This document shows positions 18,754 to 27,837 of a stretch of 64,000 nt of DNA, piece by piece. Position 1 is the first letter of the stretch. Every line of letters begins with the position of its first letter. Source of the DNA: Methanolobus halotolerans (GTDB lineage Archaea; Halobacteriota; Methanosarcinia; Methanosarcinales; Methanosarcinaceae); assembly GCF_004745425.1 (NCBI RefSeq), contig NZ_PGGK01000009.1, forward strand, positions 33,342-97,341, written 5' to 3'. The notes under the pieces were generated by a model, which worked only from the letters and a program-made list of their open reading frames with translations, ran no database searches and was not told the DNA's origin. Both the position numbers and the translations under genes were made by a program.

Positions 18754-19215
18754 ATGTACGCTCTTGTAAGAGTACGTGGTAATGTGAATGTCAGGGGATC
18801 CATTGAAGATACTCTGAAGATGCTTCGTTTGCACAGGATGAACCACTGTGTCCTTCTCAGCGACAATCCTCACAATAAAGGGATGATCCAGAAAGTCAAG
18901 GATTATGTAGCGTACGGCTCAATAGATGTGGAAACACTTACAGAGATGCTTAAGAACCGTGGTACATTGCAGGGTGGAGCAAAGCTCACCAATGAATATA
19001 TCGCGGAGAACACGGATTTCCCTTCTATCGAAGCATTCGCACAGGCGGTTATAGATGGTAACACTACATTTAAGGATGTTCCAGCTCTAAAGCCGGTATT
19101 CAGACTCCATCCTCCAAGAAAAGGACATGCAGGCATTAAGAGGACTGCACAACAGGGTGGTATCCTTGGTAACAATGGTGAGGATATCAATCTCCTTTTG
19201 AAAAAGATGAGGTGA
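18754..19215 (+). CDS. rpl30: Ribosomal protein L30 (uL30)
   Basis: Large-subunit protein. The 153-residue archaeal form starts [20 protein letters not shown] and keeps [16 protein letters not shown] chose ATG at 18754, with GGAGG 8 bases upstream, over the in-frame TTG at 18748, which lies inside the S5 end. Confidence 0.97.
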   Translation: MYALVRVRGNVNVRGSIEDTLKMLRLHRMNHCVLLSDNPHNKGMIQKVKDYVAYGSIDVETLTEMLKNRGTLQGGAKLTNEYIAENTDFPSIEAFAQAVIDGNTTFKDVPALKPVFRLHPPRKGHAGIKRTAQQGGILGNNGEDINLLLKKMR

Positions 19216-19220
19216 TCTGC

Positions 19221-19658
19221 ATGGTAAAAGGTAACACTAAAAAGTTCAGAGGATCACGCACCTGCGGAGGAGGCACCAGTAAGAACAGGCGTGGTGCCGG
19301 AAATCGTGGTGGCAGAGGTAGATGTGGTGAGAACGCTCACCATGCAACCCGTGCACTGCAGCTCGGGTACCGCCGTGGTCACCAAAGAGGTTTCAGCCGT
19401 CCGTTAAAGACCATCCGGGACACTTCCATTGTAAATGTGGGAGAACTGGATGAGCTTGCAGACCAACTTGTTGAAGATGGTTTTGCGGAACTTCGGGAAG
19501 AGGTCTATTATATAGATCTTAATGGTCTTGGAATTGAGAAAGTTCTTGGTGCAGGCAGGGTCTCAAAGAAACTAATAGTAACAGCTGGTAATTTCTCGGC
19601 TACCGCAAAAAGTAAAATAGAGGGCGCAGGTGGGTCCTGCACAGAACCTGAAGAGTAA
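19221..19658 (+). CDS. rpl15: Ribosomal protein L15 (uL15)
   Basis: Late-assembly large-subunit protein with a glycine-rich basic N-terminus. The 145 residues start [18 protein letters not shown] and contain [16 protein letters not shown]. The start at 19221 follows a near-perfect GAGGTGAT ribosome site; a GTG at 19212 is part of that site. The stop codon sits in a terminator hairpin, so the ribosomal superoperon appears to end here. Confidence 0.97.
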   Translation: MVKGNTKKFRGSRTCGGGTSKNRRGAGNRGGRGRCGENAHHATRALQLGYRRGHQRGFSRPLKTIRDTSIVNVGELDELADQLVEDGFAELREEVYYIDLNGLGIEKVLGAGRVSKKLIVTAGNFSATAKSKIEGAGGSCTEPEE

Positions 19659-19673
19659 TGCCTTTTGGCATTA
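19656..19673 (+). terminator. Terminator at the end of the L3-L15 operon
   Basis: TAATGCC, loop TTTT, GGCATTA form a perfect 7-base-pair hairpin that includes the L15 stop codon. Several T-rich runs follow within 40 bases. With the separate TATA box before secY, this indicates a transcript boundary. Confidence 0.6.
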
Positions 19674-19718
19674 CCTATTCATTTATACATTTTATTATTT
19701 TATCTAAAATAGATAGAG

Positions 19719-19726
19719 TATATTTA
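19719..19726 (+). promoter_or_regulatory. TATA box for secY-adk-DUF106-cmk-cbf5
   Basis: GAGTATATTTATTAA lies 71-78 bases before the secY ATG. It predicts transcription from about 19750 and a leader of some 45 bases. It follows the L15 terminator, so secY and the genes behind it can be expressed apart from the ribosomal genes. Confidence 0.5.
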
Positions 19727-19796
19727 TTAATGGTTAAGGCTATTTAGGGTTGTTTTACCCCAAAAAGTATGGATTTCCCAATCAAGGGTGGAATTA

Positions 19797-21275
19797 ATGA
19801 GTCTTAAGGAAAGTTTAAAACCAATTTTTAATAAATTGCCTGCGGTTGCAAGTCCGGAAGGGCACGTGCATTTTAAAAACAAGCTAACGTGGACGCTTGG
19901 TATTCTTGTGCTCTATTTTGTGCTTGCGAATGTGCCGCTATTTGGATTGTCCCCTGATTCGATCGACCTGTTCGAATCTTATCGAGCATTCTTTGCAGGA
20001 GCATCGGGATCATTGATGCTCCTTGGTATAGGTCCTATAGTCACTGCTTCAATCGTACTGCAATTGCTGGTCGGTGCTGATGTTATTAAGCTCGATATGT
20101 CCAACCCGGACGACCAGGCATTTTTCCAGGGTGCACAGAAGGCACTGGTTTTTGTTATGATCGTCCTTGAGGCTCTGCCGCAGATCGCAGGTGGCTATAT
20201 AATGCCGGATGCAGCACTTGCAGCGACACTGGGTATTGACGCAACTGCCCTTACAGCCCTTCTATTCATCCAGATATGTATAGGTGGTATACTGATCCTC
20301 TTCATGGACGAAGTGGTTTCCAAATGGGGAATCGGTTCGGGCGTAGGTCTGTTCATCGTGGCTGGTGTATCTCAACAGATAGTAACGGGTCTGTTCAACT
20401 GGACTGCGGACACGACCGGTTTACCGGCAGGTTTCTTCCCTAAATGGATATATATTATACAGAATGTAGGTGCTGATTACCTGTTCACAGGCGACGGTCT
20501 TATGTTCATGCTCATCAATGGAGGCATACTTGCGCTTGTCAGTACGGTGGTCATTTTCCTTCTTGTAGTATATGTGGAAAGTACCCGTATTGAGATACCC
20601 CTGGCACACAGTGCCGTAAGAGGTGCAAGAGGTAAGTTTCCTGTAAAGCTCATCTATGCTTCAGTCCTTCCGATGATCCTTGTAAGGGCATTGCAGGCCA
20701 ATATACAGCTGATCGGTATCGTGCTTAGTGGCAGGGGAATTACCATCTTCGGAGAATATGTAGGTTCCACTCCCGTTAATGGTATAATGTATTACCTTGC
20801 TCCGATACACAGTCCGTATGACTGGATACCCTCACTTGTGAGGGAGTCATTCTCCGGTTATGGTGTCCCTGCTCCGGCAACATGGCAGATAGGTCTTCAT
20901 GTACTGACCGATGCTACATTCCTTATAGTCGGTGGTATCATATTCGCTCTCTTCTGGATCGAAACAACCGGAATGGGTGCAAAGCCCACAGCCAGAAAGA
21001 TATTCAATTCCGGCATGCAGATACCCGGTTTCAGGAGAAACATAGGAAGTATCGAGAAGGTGATGATGCGCTACATTCCAAAAGTCACGATAATCGGTGG
21101 TGCTTTCATTGGTTTACTGACATTGGTCGCCAGTCTGCTTGGTACGCTGGGAGGTGCAGGAGGTACTGGTCTTCTGCTTGCTGTCAGTATTGTATACCGT
21201 CTCTATGAGGACATAGCATCTGAGCAGATGATGGAGATGCACCCGATGATGAGGTCTTTCTTCGGGCGGGAATAA
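19797..21275 (+). CDS. secY: Protein translocase subunit SecY
   Basis: Channel subunit of the SecYEG (Sec61-type) translocon in the cytoplasmic membrane. The 492 residues give about ten membrane segments. The early loop with plug region follows LTWTLGILVLYFVLANVPLFGL, and GSSGS-like ASGSLMLLGIGPIVTASIVLQLLVGAD matches TM2 of the family. A large cytoplasmic loop with STRIEIPLAHSAVRGARG is where ribosomes and SecA-like partners would dock. ATG at 19797 is preferred over GTG at 19788, since GGGTGG precedes it. It leads a second unit with adk, DUF106, cmk and cbf5. Confidence 0.97.
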   Translation: MSLKESLKPIFNKLPAVASPEGHVHFKNKLTWTLGILVLYFVLANVPLFGLSPDSIDLFESYRAFFAGASGSLMLLGIGPIVTASIVLQLLVGADVIKLDMSNPDDQAFFQGAQKALVFVMIVLEALPQIAGGYIMPDAALAATLGIDATALTALLFIQICIGGILILFMDEVVSKWGIGSGVGLFIVAGVSQQIVTGLFNWTADTTGLPAGFFPKWIYIIQNVGADYLFTGDGLMFMLINGGILALVSTVVIFLLVVYVESTRIEIPLAHSAVRGARGKFPVKLIYASVLPMILVRALQANIQLIGIVLSGRGITIFGEYVGSTPVNGIMYYLAPIHSPYDWIPSLVRESFSGYGVPAPATWQIGLHVLTDATFLIVGGIIFALFWIETTGMGAKPTARKIFNSGMQIPGFRRNIGSIEKVMMRYIPKVTIIGGAFIGLLTLVASLLGTLGGAGGTGLLLAVSIVYRLYEDIASEQMMEMHPMMRSFFGRE

Positions 21276-21293
21276 AAGAGGTGTTGATCGATA

Positions 21294-21941
21294 ATGAACA
21301 TAGTATTATTTGGTCCTCCGGGTGCAGGAAAAGGCACCCAGGCCAAGGAATTGTCACAGAAGTATGAAATTCCGCATATATCTACAGGTGATATCCTCCG
21401 GGCAAATGTCCGTGAGGGCACCGAACTTGGTCTGAAAGCAAAAGAATACATGGATAAAGGCGAACTTGTCCCTGACCAGGTGCTTATAGGTCTTATCAAG
21501 GATCGCCTGGAAAAACCCGATTGTGTAAAAGGTTATATTCTGGACGGTTATCCGAGGACGATACCTCAGGCAGATGCACTGGACGATATCCTCCGGGAAA
21601 TATCGAAGCCACTGGATGCGGTGATTAATATCGAGGTATCTGATGATGAGGTCGTGAGAAGGATAAGTGGCCGCCGAACGTGTTCCTGTGGTGAGAGTTA
21701 TCATCAGATGTTCAACCCGCCCGTACAGGAAGGGGTTTGTGATGCATGCAGTGAACAGCTCTATCAACGCGAAGATGACAGGGAAGATGTTGTCAAGCAG
21801 AGACTTGCAGTTTACAATGAGAAGACCAAACCTTTGATCAACTATTATGAGAAGAGAGATCTTCTTGTGAACATTGACGGGAACGGTACTGTCAATGAAG
21901 TGTTTGGAGCGGTATCCAGAGTAATGGATCGCTACAAGTAA
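21294..21941 (+). CDS. adk: Adenylate kinase (long, zinc-type LID)
   Basis: Interconverts AMP, ADP and ATP. The P-loop is GPPGAGKGTQAKELS at residues 7-21, the AMP-binding part includes GYPRTIPQADAL, and the LID domain holds four cysteines in the pattern C-x-C then C-x2-C (CSCGESYH and CDACSEQL), a zinc-type LID. This is the bacterial-like AdkA form of about 215 residues, unlike the short archaeal enzyme of Methanococcus. It follows secY by 18 bases, with AGAGGTGTTGATCGATA upstream. Confidence 0.95.
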   Translation: MNIVLFGPPGAGKGTQAKELSQKYEIPHISTGDILRANVREGTELGLKAKEYMDKGELVPDQVLIGLIKDRLEKPDCVKGYILDGYPRTIPQADALDDILREISKPLDAVINIEVSDDEVVRRISGRRTCSCGESYHQMFNPPVQEGVCDACSEQLYQREDDREDVVKQRLAVYNEKTKPLINYYEKRDLLVNIDGNGTVNEVFGAVSRVMDRYK

Positions 21942-21967
21942 AAATAATCTGATATAGGTGATATGTT

Positions 21968-22588
21968 TTGGCAACTGCCGAATTTAAGAAGAAGTTTGAA
22001 CAGCTACTGCTTGCTCTGGGTATTTCACTGATGCTGGGTATTGTTATCCTGGGTGAGGATTTCAGGGATTCCCTGGGCAAGTCCGTGGGTTTTGTAATGG
22101 ACCCGCTCGTGACACTTCTGGGTGCCAGTAACTTTCACATTGTACTGTTCATAATGGCAGCCATAACTGCCCTTTACGCAACGCTCATTCAGAAATACAC
22201 AATGGACTGGGACTTGATGCGTTCTACCCAGGAAAAGATGCGTGTGTTCCAGAAGGAATTCAGGGAAGCCCAGCTTTCCAACAACACTTCACTGATGAAG
22301 AAGATGGAGACCCAGCGTAGTGAAATGATGGGGGATCAACTGGAAATGTCAAAACAGCAGTTCAAACCCATGGCATATATCAGTATAATATCGCTCCCTC
22401 TGTTCATGTGGGCATATCTATACATTAAGAGCCATGGAACTGCAACAATGTTTTTTCCCTTCTGGGGTGAACAGATACTGACTGATGCCATTATTGGTCC
22501 TTTCCAGTACTGGATATTCTGGTACTTCATTGCTTCTCTGGCAGTAAGTCAGCTTATCCGAAAAGCGCTGGATGTCGGTGGAGTTTAA
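21968..22588 (+). CDS. DUF106 membrane protein (EMC3/TMCO1-type, Oxa1 superfamily)
   Basis: Archaeal member of the Oxa1 superfamily, thought to help insert membrane proteins, alongside SecY. Over 206 residues I see a TM segment near 11-30, another near 57-75, a coiled-coil cytoplasmic loop rich in Met, Lys and Glu (about 85-130), and two TM segments toward the C-terminus with FWYFIASLAVSQLI. The start is TTG, with GGTGAT five bases upstream; the nearby ATG is out of frame. The position right after secY-adk is conserved in archaea and supports a membrane biogenesis role. Confidence 0.88.
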   Translation: MATAEFKKKFEQLLLALGISLMLGIVILGEDFRDSLGKSVGFVMDPLVTLLGASNFHIVLFIMAAITALYATLIQKYTMDWDLMRSTQEKMRVFQKEFREAQLSNNTSLMKKMETQRSEMMGDQLEMSKQQFKPMAYISIISLPLFMWAYLYIKSHGTATMFFPFWGEQILTDAIIGPFQYWIFWYFIASLAVSQLIRKALDVGGV

Positions 22589-23131
22589 TTGCTGCTGACT
22601 ATCAGTGGTCTTCCGGGCAGTGGCACAACCACTGTTTCCCGTATCCTTGCGGAGAGGTACAGACTTGAGATGGTCTCTGCAGGGGAGGTATTCCGCTCCC
22701 TTGCCAGGGAATATGGGATGTCGCTTGCGGAGTTCGGTGAGCTGGCGGAGTCTGATGATTCCATCGATCTCAAGATAGATGAACGCCAGAGGCAAATCGC
22801 CAACACAAGGGACAACTTAATCCTTGAGGGAAGACTTGCAGGTCATATGGCGGGCAGAGCGCTCAAGGTCTGGATAAAGGCTCCTGTGGAAGTGAGGGTC
22901 AATCGAATTGCCGGACGTGAATCCGGTCTGTTCGAGGAAAAACTGGATGAAACAAAAGAACGTGAGGCTTCTGAAGCGACCCGTTATAGCAGTATCTACA
23001 GTATCGATATAAGAGACTTATCTATATATGATCTGATTGTCGATTCCTCTAAATGGGATCAATACATGGTCGCTGATATTATCTCATGTGCAATAGACAC
23101 TTTTTCTGAAGAATTTTGCGATAAAATTTAA
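22589..23131 (+). CDS. cmk: Cytidylate kinase
   Basis: Phosphorylates CMP and dCMP. The protein has 180 residues with the archaeal P-loop ISGLPGSGTTTVSRILAERY at the start and the later LEGRLAGHMA near residue 73. The Thr-Thr-Thr in the P-loop replaces the more usual Lys-Thr-Thr; the Lys position reads Thr, which is worth noting, although related archaeal CMP kinases vary here. The start is TTG, immediately after the DUF106 stop, with GGTGGAG upstream. Confidence 0.9.
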   Translation: MLLTISGLPGSGTTTVSRILAERYRLEMVSAGEVFRSLAREYGMSLAEFGELAESDDSIDLKIDERQRQIANTRDNLILEGRLAGHMAGRALKVWIKAPVEVRVNRIAGRESGLFEEKLDETKEREASEATRYSSIYSIDIRDLSIYDLIVDSSKWDQYMVADIISCAIDTFSEEFCDKI

Positions 23132-23148
23132 TTGTAACAGGTTCCGCT

Positions 23149-24153
23149 ATGAAATCCTCTGATATGCTACCTTCCGAATATCCGCGCAAACTTGTACAAA
23201 AGACAGATGCGACAACCAATCCTGCTTATGGGTGCTCTCCTATTGAAAGGCCTGTAAAGGAATATCTTGAGATGGGTGTAGTTAATCTTGACAAACCTCG
23301 CGGTCCCACCAGTCACGAGGTGACTGCCTGGGTAAAGGATATCCTCGGGTTGAACCGGGCGGGTCATTCGGGTTCCCTGGATCCCGGAGTGACCGGTGTC
23401 CAGCCTATAATGCTTGGTAAGGCCACAAAAGCAGTTTCCGCTCTGCGTCTGTCGGGAAAGGAGTATATCTGCCTGATGCGCCTTCATGAGCCTGTTTCTG
23501 AAAGGAGGGTGCGCAGTATCTGTAAGCAATTCACAGGACCCATCTTTCAGATGCCGCCTGTTATATCTGCTGTGAAGCGTGAGGTACGTGTAAGGATGAT
23601 CTACTACCTTGAGGTGATCGAGGTAAAGGATAAGTCTGTGCTGATGAGGGTCGGATGTGAGGCAGGAACTTATCTACGTAAAATATGTCATGATATTGGC
23701 ACCGCACTTGGAAGCGGGGCTCACATGCAGCAACTGCGCAGGACAAAAACCGGTCCTTTCAGGGAAGATTCCCTGGTAACGCTGCATCAGTTGAAAGATG
23801 CCTGCGTATTCTGGGAAGAGGAGGAGGATGAATCCTACCTGCGCAAATATATAAAGCCTATGGAAGAGGGCCTTAGCCACCTCCCGAAGATAGTCATCCG
23901 TGATAGCGCCGTTGATGCGGTATGTCAGGGTGCGGCATTTGCGGTTCCCGGAATAGCAGCTCTTGACTGTGAAATACAGAAAGATGATCAGGTCTGCCTG
24001 TTCTCTTTAAAAGGTGAGGTTGTTGCACTTTGCAGATCTCAGATGAGTGCAGAGGAAATGCTCAATTCCGAGCATGGGATTGCAGCAAGGACCGAAAGAA
24101 TAATAATGGATGCTGGCACTTATCCGCAAGGCTGGCACAGCAAACCAAAATAA
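23149..24153 (+). CDS. cbf5: tRNA/rRNA pseudouridine synthase Cbf5 (TruB family)
   Basis: Catalytic subunit of archaeal H/ACA RNPs, which make pseudouridine in rRNA; alone with Nop10 it can also modify tRNA position 55. The 334 residues include GVVNLDKPRGPTSHEVTAWV near 43, the catalytic-Asp motif HSGSLDPGVTGVQP near 80 and a C-terminal PUA domain around residues 245-320. The Gly-Ser-Leu-Asp-Pro in place of the usual Gly-Thr-Leu-Asp-Pro is conservative. It closes the secY unit and is followed by tRNA-Ser eight bases later. Confidence 0.95.
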   Translation: MKSSDMLPSEYPRKLVQKTDATTNPAYGCSPIERPVKEYLEMGVVNLDKPRGPTSHEVTAWVKDILGLNRAGHSGSLDPGVTGVQPIMLGKATKAVSALRLSGKEYICLMRLHEPVSERRVRSICKQFTGPIFQMPPVISAVKREVRVRMIYYLEVIEVKDKSVLMRVGCEAGTYLRKICHDIGTALGSGAHMQQLRRTKTGPFREDSLVTLHQLKDACVFWEEEEDESYLRKYIKPMEEGLSHLPKIVIRDSAVDAVCQGAAFAVPGIAALDCEIQKDDQVCLFSLKGEVVALCRSQMSAEEMLNSEHGIAARTERIIMDAGTYPQGWHSKPK

Positions 24154-24161
24154 TCAATCAT

Positions 24162-24245
24162 GCCGAGGTAGTCTAGCGGTAGGGCGCAAGCCTGGAAAGC
24201 TTGTGGGGCATCCGCCCCTCGGGAGTTCGAATCCCCCCCTCGGCG
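24162..24245 (+). tRNA. tRNA-Ser (anticodon GGA)
   Basis: Acceptor stem GCCGAGG/CCTCGGC with discriminator G. The anticodon arm CAAGC-CTGGAAA-GCTTG gives anticodon GGA, reading UCC and UCU. A long variable arm (about GGGGCATCCGCCCC) marks it as type II. The T arm is GGGAGTTCGAATCCCC. CCA is not encoded. It is 84 bases long with no intron. Confidence 0.95.
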
Positions 24246-24400
24246 CTTTATCGTCTTCAGTTGTGATTTGCCTGGTTATATTTTGTAATACAAAGTGGTT
24301 TTAACATGCTACCATGTATATTTCTGAGATATCAGTCAAAACAGCTGGTATATTCTGGTAATGGAATATGTAAAAATAGAATATAAAAAGGAAAAAGAGA

Positions 24401-25462
24401 TTAAACTGTAACTGCTTTTTTAGCTTTCTCCTCCTCTTCTTTGGGTACTTCTACAAACTCAGCATCCTCTCTTGTCAGGGCTGCGATCAGGCAACCTCTT
24501 GCAATGGAATACATCGGATCCTTTGAGTCTGAGGCAATATACTTGTTCTTTTTGACCTTGGAGATGTTTATTGGAAGATTGGCTTCGGAAATCCTCATCT
24601 CAAACATCTCCAGGAATCCTTTTGCACGACTGCTGCCGCCTGCGACCGCGATCGGGAATTCTGCATCCGGGGGGGCTACTTCTGAGAGCTTTTTCTTCAG
24701 GTTTGCAATAATATAGGTTATCAGGGCATCATAATAAAGGGCAAGTGCACCCTGGACGCTTCCGATTTCATAATCCGAGTTGAATGAAAAGTCACTCTCT
24801 TTTATTGCTGTTATTCTTTCGTTGGCTACTCCGGTGGCACTTGATACCTGTTCATCTATCCAGTCTCCGCCTCTTGCAATACTGAAAGAGACAATAGGGG
24901 TTGCAAGATAGGCAACAGTTATATTTGTCATGCCTGCTCCCACACTTATGCCAATCCCGGTAAAGTTGAAATCCCCAAGTTCTGAAAACACAACTGCAAG
25001 GCCTTCATCGATCAGGTTTGTCCTGTATCCTAATCTCTTTGCCAGAGCCTCAACAGTTTTGCTGTGATACAACACATTGACCTTGCTGTCAACAGGGCTT
25101 GCAGGAACGGAGATATACACGATCTCTTCCTCTTTTTCAGGCTGACCTAATACTCTTTCGATGATCAGTTTGATCATGGGGATCGATTCTTTTTCATCAG
25201 GGCTGATGATCCCCTGTTTCATTGGCCTCCTGATAGGCTTATTGAATACATTTGAAAATTTGAAAGCATCTTCTCCAAGTACATTGATAGTATTCCCTTT
25301 CTGGGTGTACAGTATCTTGGCGCTGTCCAGCATGTTCTGTGCCAGATCACCGGCTTCCATTTCTAAAAATGCATTCCTTTGCTGTGCGAATGAAATAGAA
25401 TCTCCTTTTCCTTTTTCCGCACATATTATATTCATAGTTCCAACATCAAGTCCTTTTGCCAT
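24401..25462 (-). CDS. Actin-superfamily ATPase (MreB/ParM-like), function unknown
   Basis: Not a named protein to me, but the actin/Hsp70/MreB ATPase fold is legible over 353 residues. Phosphate motif 1 is GLDVGTMNIICAE at residues 4-16. Before phosphate 2 comes NLIDEGLAVVFSELG, as in MreB. Phosphate 2 reads GISVGAGMTNITVAY near 170, where the usual Asp is Ser. The adenosine motif is AVAGGSSRAKGFLEMF near 270. The C-terminal tail is strongly charged (KEEEEKAKKA). GAGGAGA lies just upstream and overlaps the stop of the membrane protein gene before it, so the two are translationally coupled. A cytoskeletal or scaffold role is an inference from the fold and the membrane partner. Confidence 0.78.
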   Translation of the reverse strand: MAKGLDVGTMNIICAEKGKGDSISFAQQRNAFLEMEAGDLAQNMLDSAKILYTQKGNTINVLGEDAFKFSNVFNKPIRRPMKQGIISPDEKESIPMIKLIIERVLGQPEKEEEIVYISVPASPVDSKVNVLYHSKTVEALAKRLGYRTNLIDEGLAVVFSELGDFNFTGIGISVGAGMTNITVAYLATPIVSFSIARGGDWIDEQVSSATGVANERITAIKESDFSFNSDYEIGSVQGALALYYDALITYIIANLKKKLSEVAPPDAEFPIAVAGGSSRAKGFLEMFEMRISEANLPINISKVKKNKYIASDSKDPMYSIARGCLIAALTREDAEFVEVPKEEEEKAKKAVTV

Positions 25463-25464
25463 GT

Positions 25465-26253
25465 TTATCTCCTCATAGAGTTCAGTTTGATCTTAAGTTT
25501 ATCAGATAAACTTTGATTCTGTGCCTCTGTGTGTTTTTTCATCGTTTCGCTCAACATTTTAGTCGTCAGATCGATGCCATAATCGTTCACTTTGACCTTT
25601 CCGCTGATAGTATTTTGTAGACATTCGACTTCCCTGATACTATCTTTTACTTCGATCTTGTTCTGTGTTGAATCTTTCAAAGCTTTGCCTGGAATAAAAA
25701 CCGGGTTTTCCTCTTTTATGCCTAGGCTAAATGCAGAAAACCTGGTGGTTTCGGAAAACGATTCATTTAAAGTTTTTTCTACTTCCTTTTCAATGTCCTC
25801 TACAGAATACTGGTTGATTATGTTTGTGTCAACCAATTGCCTGGAACGTTCTTCAATGAGTTTGAGAACTGCATTCCCAAAGGCATTTCCCGAAAGCAGG
25901 CAGATGCCCGATGCATATGCAAAAGACACATAGCTGACATTTGGATAGACCCAGTTATCTGTATAGAATGCTGCAAAAAGGCCTACACCGAAAATCGAAG
26001 ACAGGAATCCGAATATCATAACCCAATTACTATAAAGTCCGTAAGGTCTGCGCTGACTCACCATGAGGTTTATTCCCATCAATATAAAGGAAAGTCCAAC
26101 GCCCAGAATGCCATAAGTGGTTATTATTTCCGAGGGATCAGATGTTCTCCTGAGATGAACCATTATAGCAAATCCGATGGCACTAATGGATAGTATTAGG
26201 CCAGACAGGAACACCATCGACCCAAAATAGTATCTGAGTTTTGATTCCATCAC
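25465..26253 (-). CDS. Membrane protein, partner of the actin-like ATPase
   Basis: I do not recognise the family. The 262 residues show four hydrophobic segments in the first 130 (near 11-31, 47-65, 77-97 and 107-127) with short loops, then a cytoplasmic tail of about 130 residues rich in Glu, Lys, Ser and Thr. The tail includes a helical SVEDIEKEVEKTLNESF and ends with a basic LKIKLNSMRR. The gene lies directly upstream of the actin-like ATPase with a 2-base gap, and TGA is embedded in the ribosome site of that gene. It could anchor the filament or nucleotide switch to the membrane. Start is ATG 26253; a second Met follows at once. Confidence 0.7.
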   Translation of the reverse strand: MMESKLRYYFGSMVFLSGLILSISAIGFAIMVHLRRTSDPSEIITTYGILGVGLSFILMGINLMVSQRRPYGLYSNWVMIFGFLSSIFGVGLFAAFYTDNWVYPNVSYVSFAYASGICLLSGNAFGNAVLKLIEERSRQLVDTNIINQYSVEDIEKEVEKTLNESFSETTRFSAFSLGIKEENPVFIPGKALKDSTQNKIEVKDSIREVECLQNTISGKVKVNDYGIDLTTKMLSETMKKHTEAQNQSLSDKLKIKLNSMRR

Positions 26254-26258
26254 TTTAA

Positions 26259-26305
26259 TTATATATTGTATTTAGTATATAGTTTGCGCCTGTTATATAT
26301 TGTAT
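26259..26305. repeat. Direct repeat in the promoter region of the actin-like operon
   Basis: TTATATATTGTAT occurs at 26259-26271 and again at 26293-26305. On the minus strand each copy carries a TATA-like AATATATAA, so they may be tandem promoters or a doubled regulator site. The surrounding 26254-26529 region is AT-rich and otherwise empty. Confidence 0.5.
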
Positions 26306-26529
26306 ACATAAAATTAAATATATGTGTTTTTATTTATCCTTCTAAATTATTATCTATTTATCTCTCACATAGGCTGCCAGTAACCAGTTGAAGTAATATG
26401 CTTTGAATGGGCTAATAGAAAAAAAATCGGTGTAAATTATCGAAACACAACTATAATTTGTTTACTTATTCAAAATTATGTGTACATAGTTTGAAATACC
26501 GGCGTGTAGGTCTGGGGACCTTAGCCACC

Positions 26530-27639
26530 ATGAAAATCAATACTATCCAATTACTTGCAAGTTCCTCACATACAATGTCCCATATTTTCATTCCTATATT
26601 TGCCAAGTCTCTTGGCGCTTCTTTTTTAGAGGTGGGGATGATAACTGCAGCTTTTGGTGCTGCTTCCTTTCTGTCTTCATTCATATTCGGCAAAGCGGCT
26701 GATATCAACCGCCTGCGTCCTATAGTCCTCATCGGTCTGATACTGTCCGCGCTGTCTTTCTTCCTGCAGATATTTGCTTATGATGCCATTTCGCTCTCGC
26801 TGATCAGGGCAATGGCTGGCTTCAGCATGAGCATATATCCTGCTGCACTTACGGTCTATATCTATTACCAGAAGGGAAGTATAGGTAAGTTCAGCTCCTT
26901 CGGCTCTCTTGGATGGATGTTAGGTTTCCTGCTGGCCGCCTTCATTGAGAACGTCCAGTACTTGTTTGTACTCTCTTCACTGTTTTACTTAGTATGTTTT
27001 GTCACTGCCCTGGGTCTGAAGGATGTACAGAAACCTTCTGTTAAAGTGAGTTATTTCTCAGTGGATACCTTCTCTAAAAACAGTCCTGCCTATCTATCTG
27101 TTTTTATCAGGCATGCAGGAGCGGGTGCAGTCTGGACGGTTATGCCTCTTTATCTTTTACATATGGGTGCATCCAGTTTCTGGATAGGGGTCATCTATGC
27201 CATAAATCCTCTTATTCAGTTCCTTGTTATGCGCAGACTGGATGATTTCAGGAACGAATGGCTTGTAAAATGGGGTTTCATCATGTCCGGACTGGCTTTT
27301 CTGGTCTACTTCCTGGCACCCGGTTTCATCTTCCTGGTCCCCGGAATGTTCTTTATAGCCTTTGGATGGTCTTTTCTTTTTGTGGGTACGAACCAATTGC
27401 TGATTCAACGCAATAAGGATAAAGCCACTGCCTCTGGTATTCTCAATTCCACACTGGCCGCAGCAAGTATTTTAGGATCGGTTTCAGGAGGTCTGATCCT
27501 TGAGCTCTCCGGTTACAGGGAAACTATGCTTTTTGGGGTTCTCTGTGCCTTTGTAGGAATGTTGGTGTTTAATGCAAAGGATCGCTTACCCCTGCAGGCG
27601 GTTGAGAAGCTGCAGGCACACGTACCGTTAAAGGACTGA
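26530..27639 (+). CDS. MFS transporter
   Basis: Major facilitator superfamily permease, substrate unknown. The 369 residues carry about 12 hydrophobic segments. The loop between TM2 and TM3 has the family-type GKAADINRLRPIV (usual form G-x3-D-R-x-G-R-R). A central cytoplasmic loop lies near residue 180. I chose ATG 26530 over a TTG at 26458: the shorter form begins right before the first membrane segment, though neither start has a strong ribosome site. It stands alone, with a terminator hairpin at 27652. Sugar, drug or amino acid export or import cannot be told apart. Confidence 0.82.
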   Translation: MKINTIQLLASSSHTMSHIFIPIFAKSLGASFLEVGMITAAFGAASFLSSFIFGKAADINRLRPIVLIGLILSALSFFLQIFAYDAISLSLIRAMAGFSMSIYPAALTVYIYYQKGSIGKFSSFGSLGWMLGFLLAAFIENVQYLFVLSSLFYLVCFVTALGLKDVQKPSVKVSYFSVDTFSKNSPAYLSVFIRHAGAGAVWTVMPLYLLHMGASSFWIGVIYAINPLIQFLVMRRLDDFRNEWLVKWGFIMSGLAFLVYFLAPGFIFLVPGMFFIAFGWSFLFVGTNQLLIQRNKDKATASGILNSTLAAASILGSVSGGLILELSGYRETMLFGVLCAFVGMLVFNAKDRLPLQAVEKLQAHVPLKD

Positions 27640-27651
27640 TATATTGCCGGA

Positions 27652-27669
27652 GGTTGCCTTTGGGCAGCC
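27652..27669 (+). terminator. Hairpin behind the MFS gene
   Basis: GGTTGCC, loop TTTG, GGCAGCC: seven pairs including one G-T, thirteen bases after the stop codon. No strong T tract follows. Confidence 0.45.
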
Positions 27670-27744
27670 ATCCGTGTTCAGTTTATCAACAGAAGCGATT
27701 CCGGCATCCCGGCAGGTTAATCTGTGTATGTTCATGTGGGAAAG

Positions 27745-27752
27745 TATTTAAA
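27745..27752 (+). promoter_or_regulatory. TATA box for the S13-S4-S11-rpoD operon
   Basis: GAAAG followed by TATTTAAA matches a BRE/TATA pair. The predicted start is near 27777, which gives a leader of about 160 bases before S13. Confidence 0.55.
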
Positions 27753-27837
27753 CTATAAACTGCTAGTGAATGCTCGCTTGCATTACTATTTCTTGCATGG
27801 ACAATGTTAAGTACAAAAAATAGTAAATACAGCCGAG

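Noticed and set aside
22600..22640. Loss of function in cytidylate kinase because the P-loop Lys reads Thr
   Set aside because: The gene is otherwise intact and archaeal CMP kinases vary in this loop; I could not show that function is lost from sequence alone.
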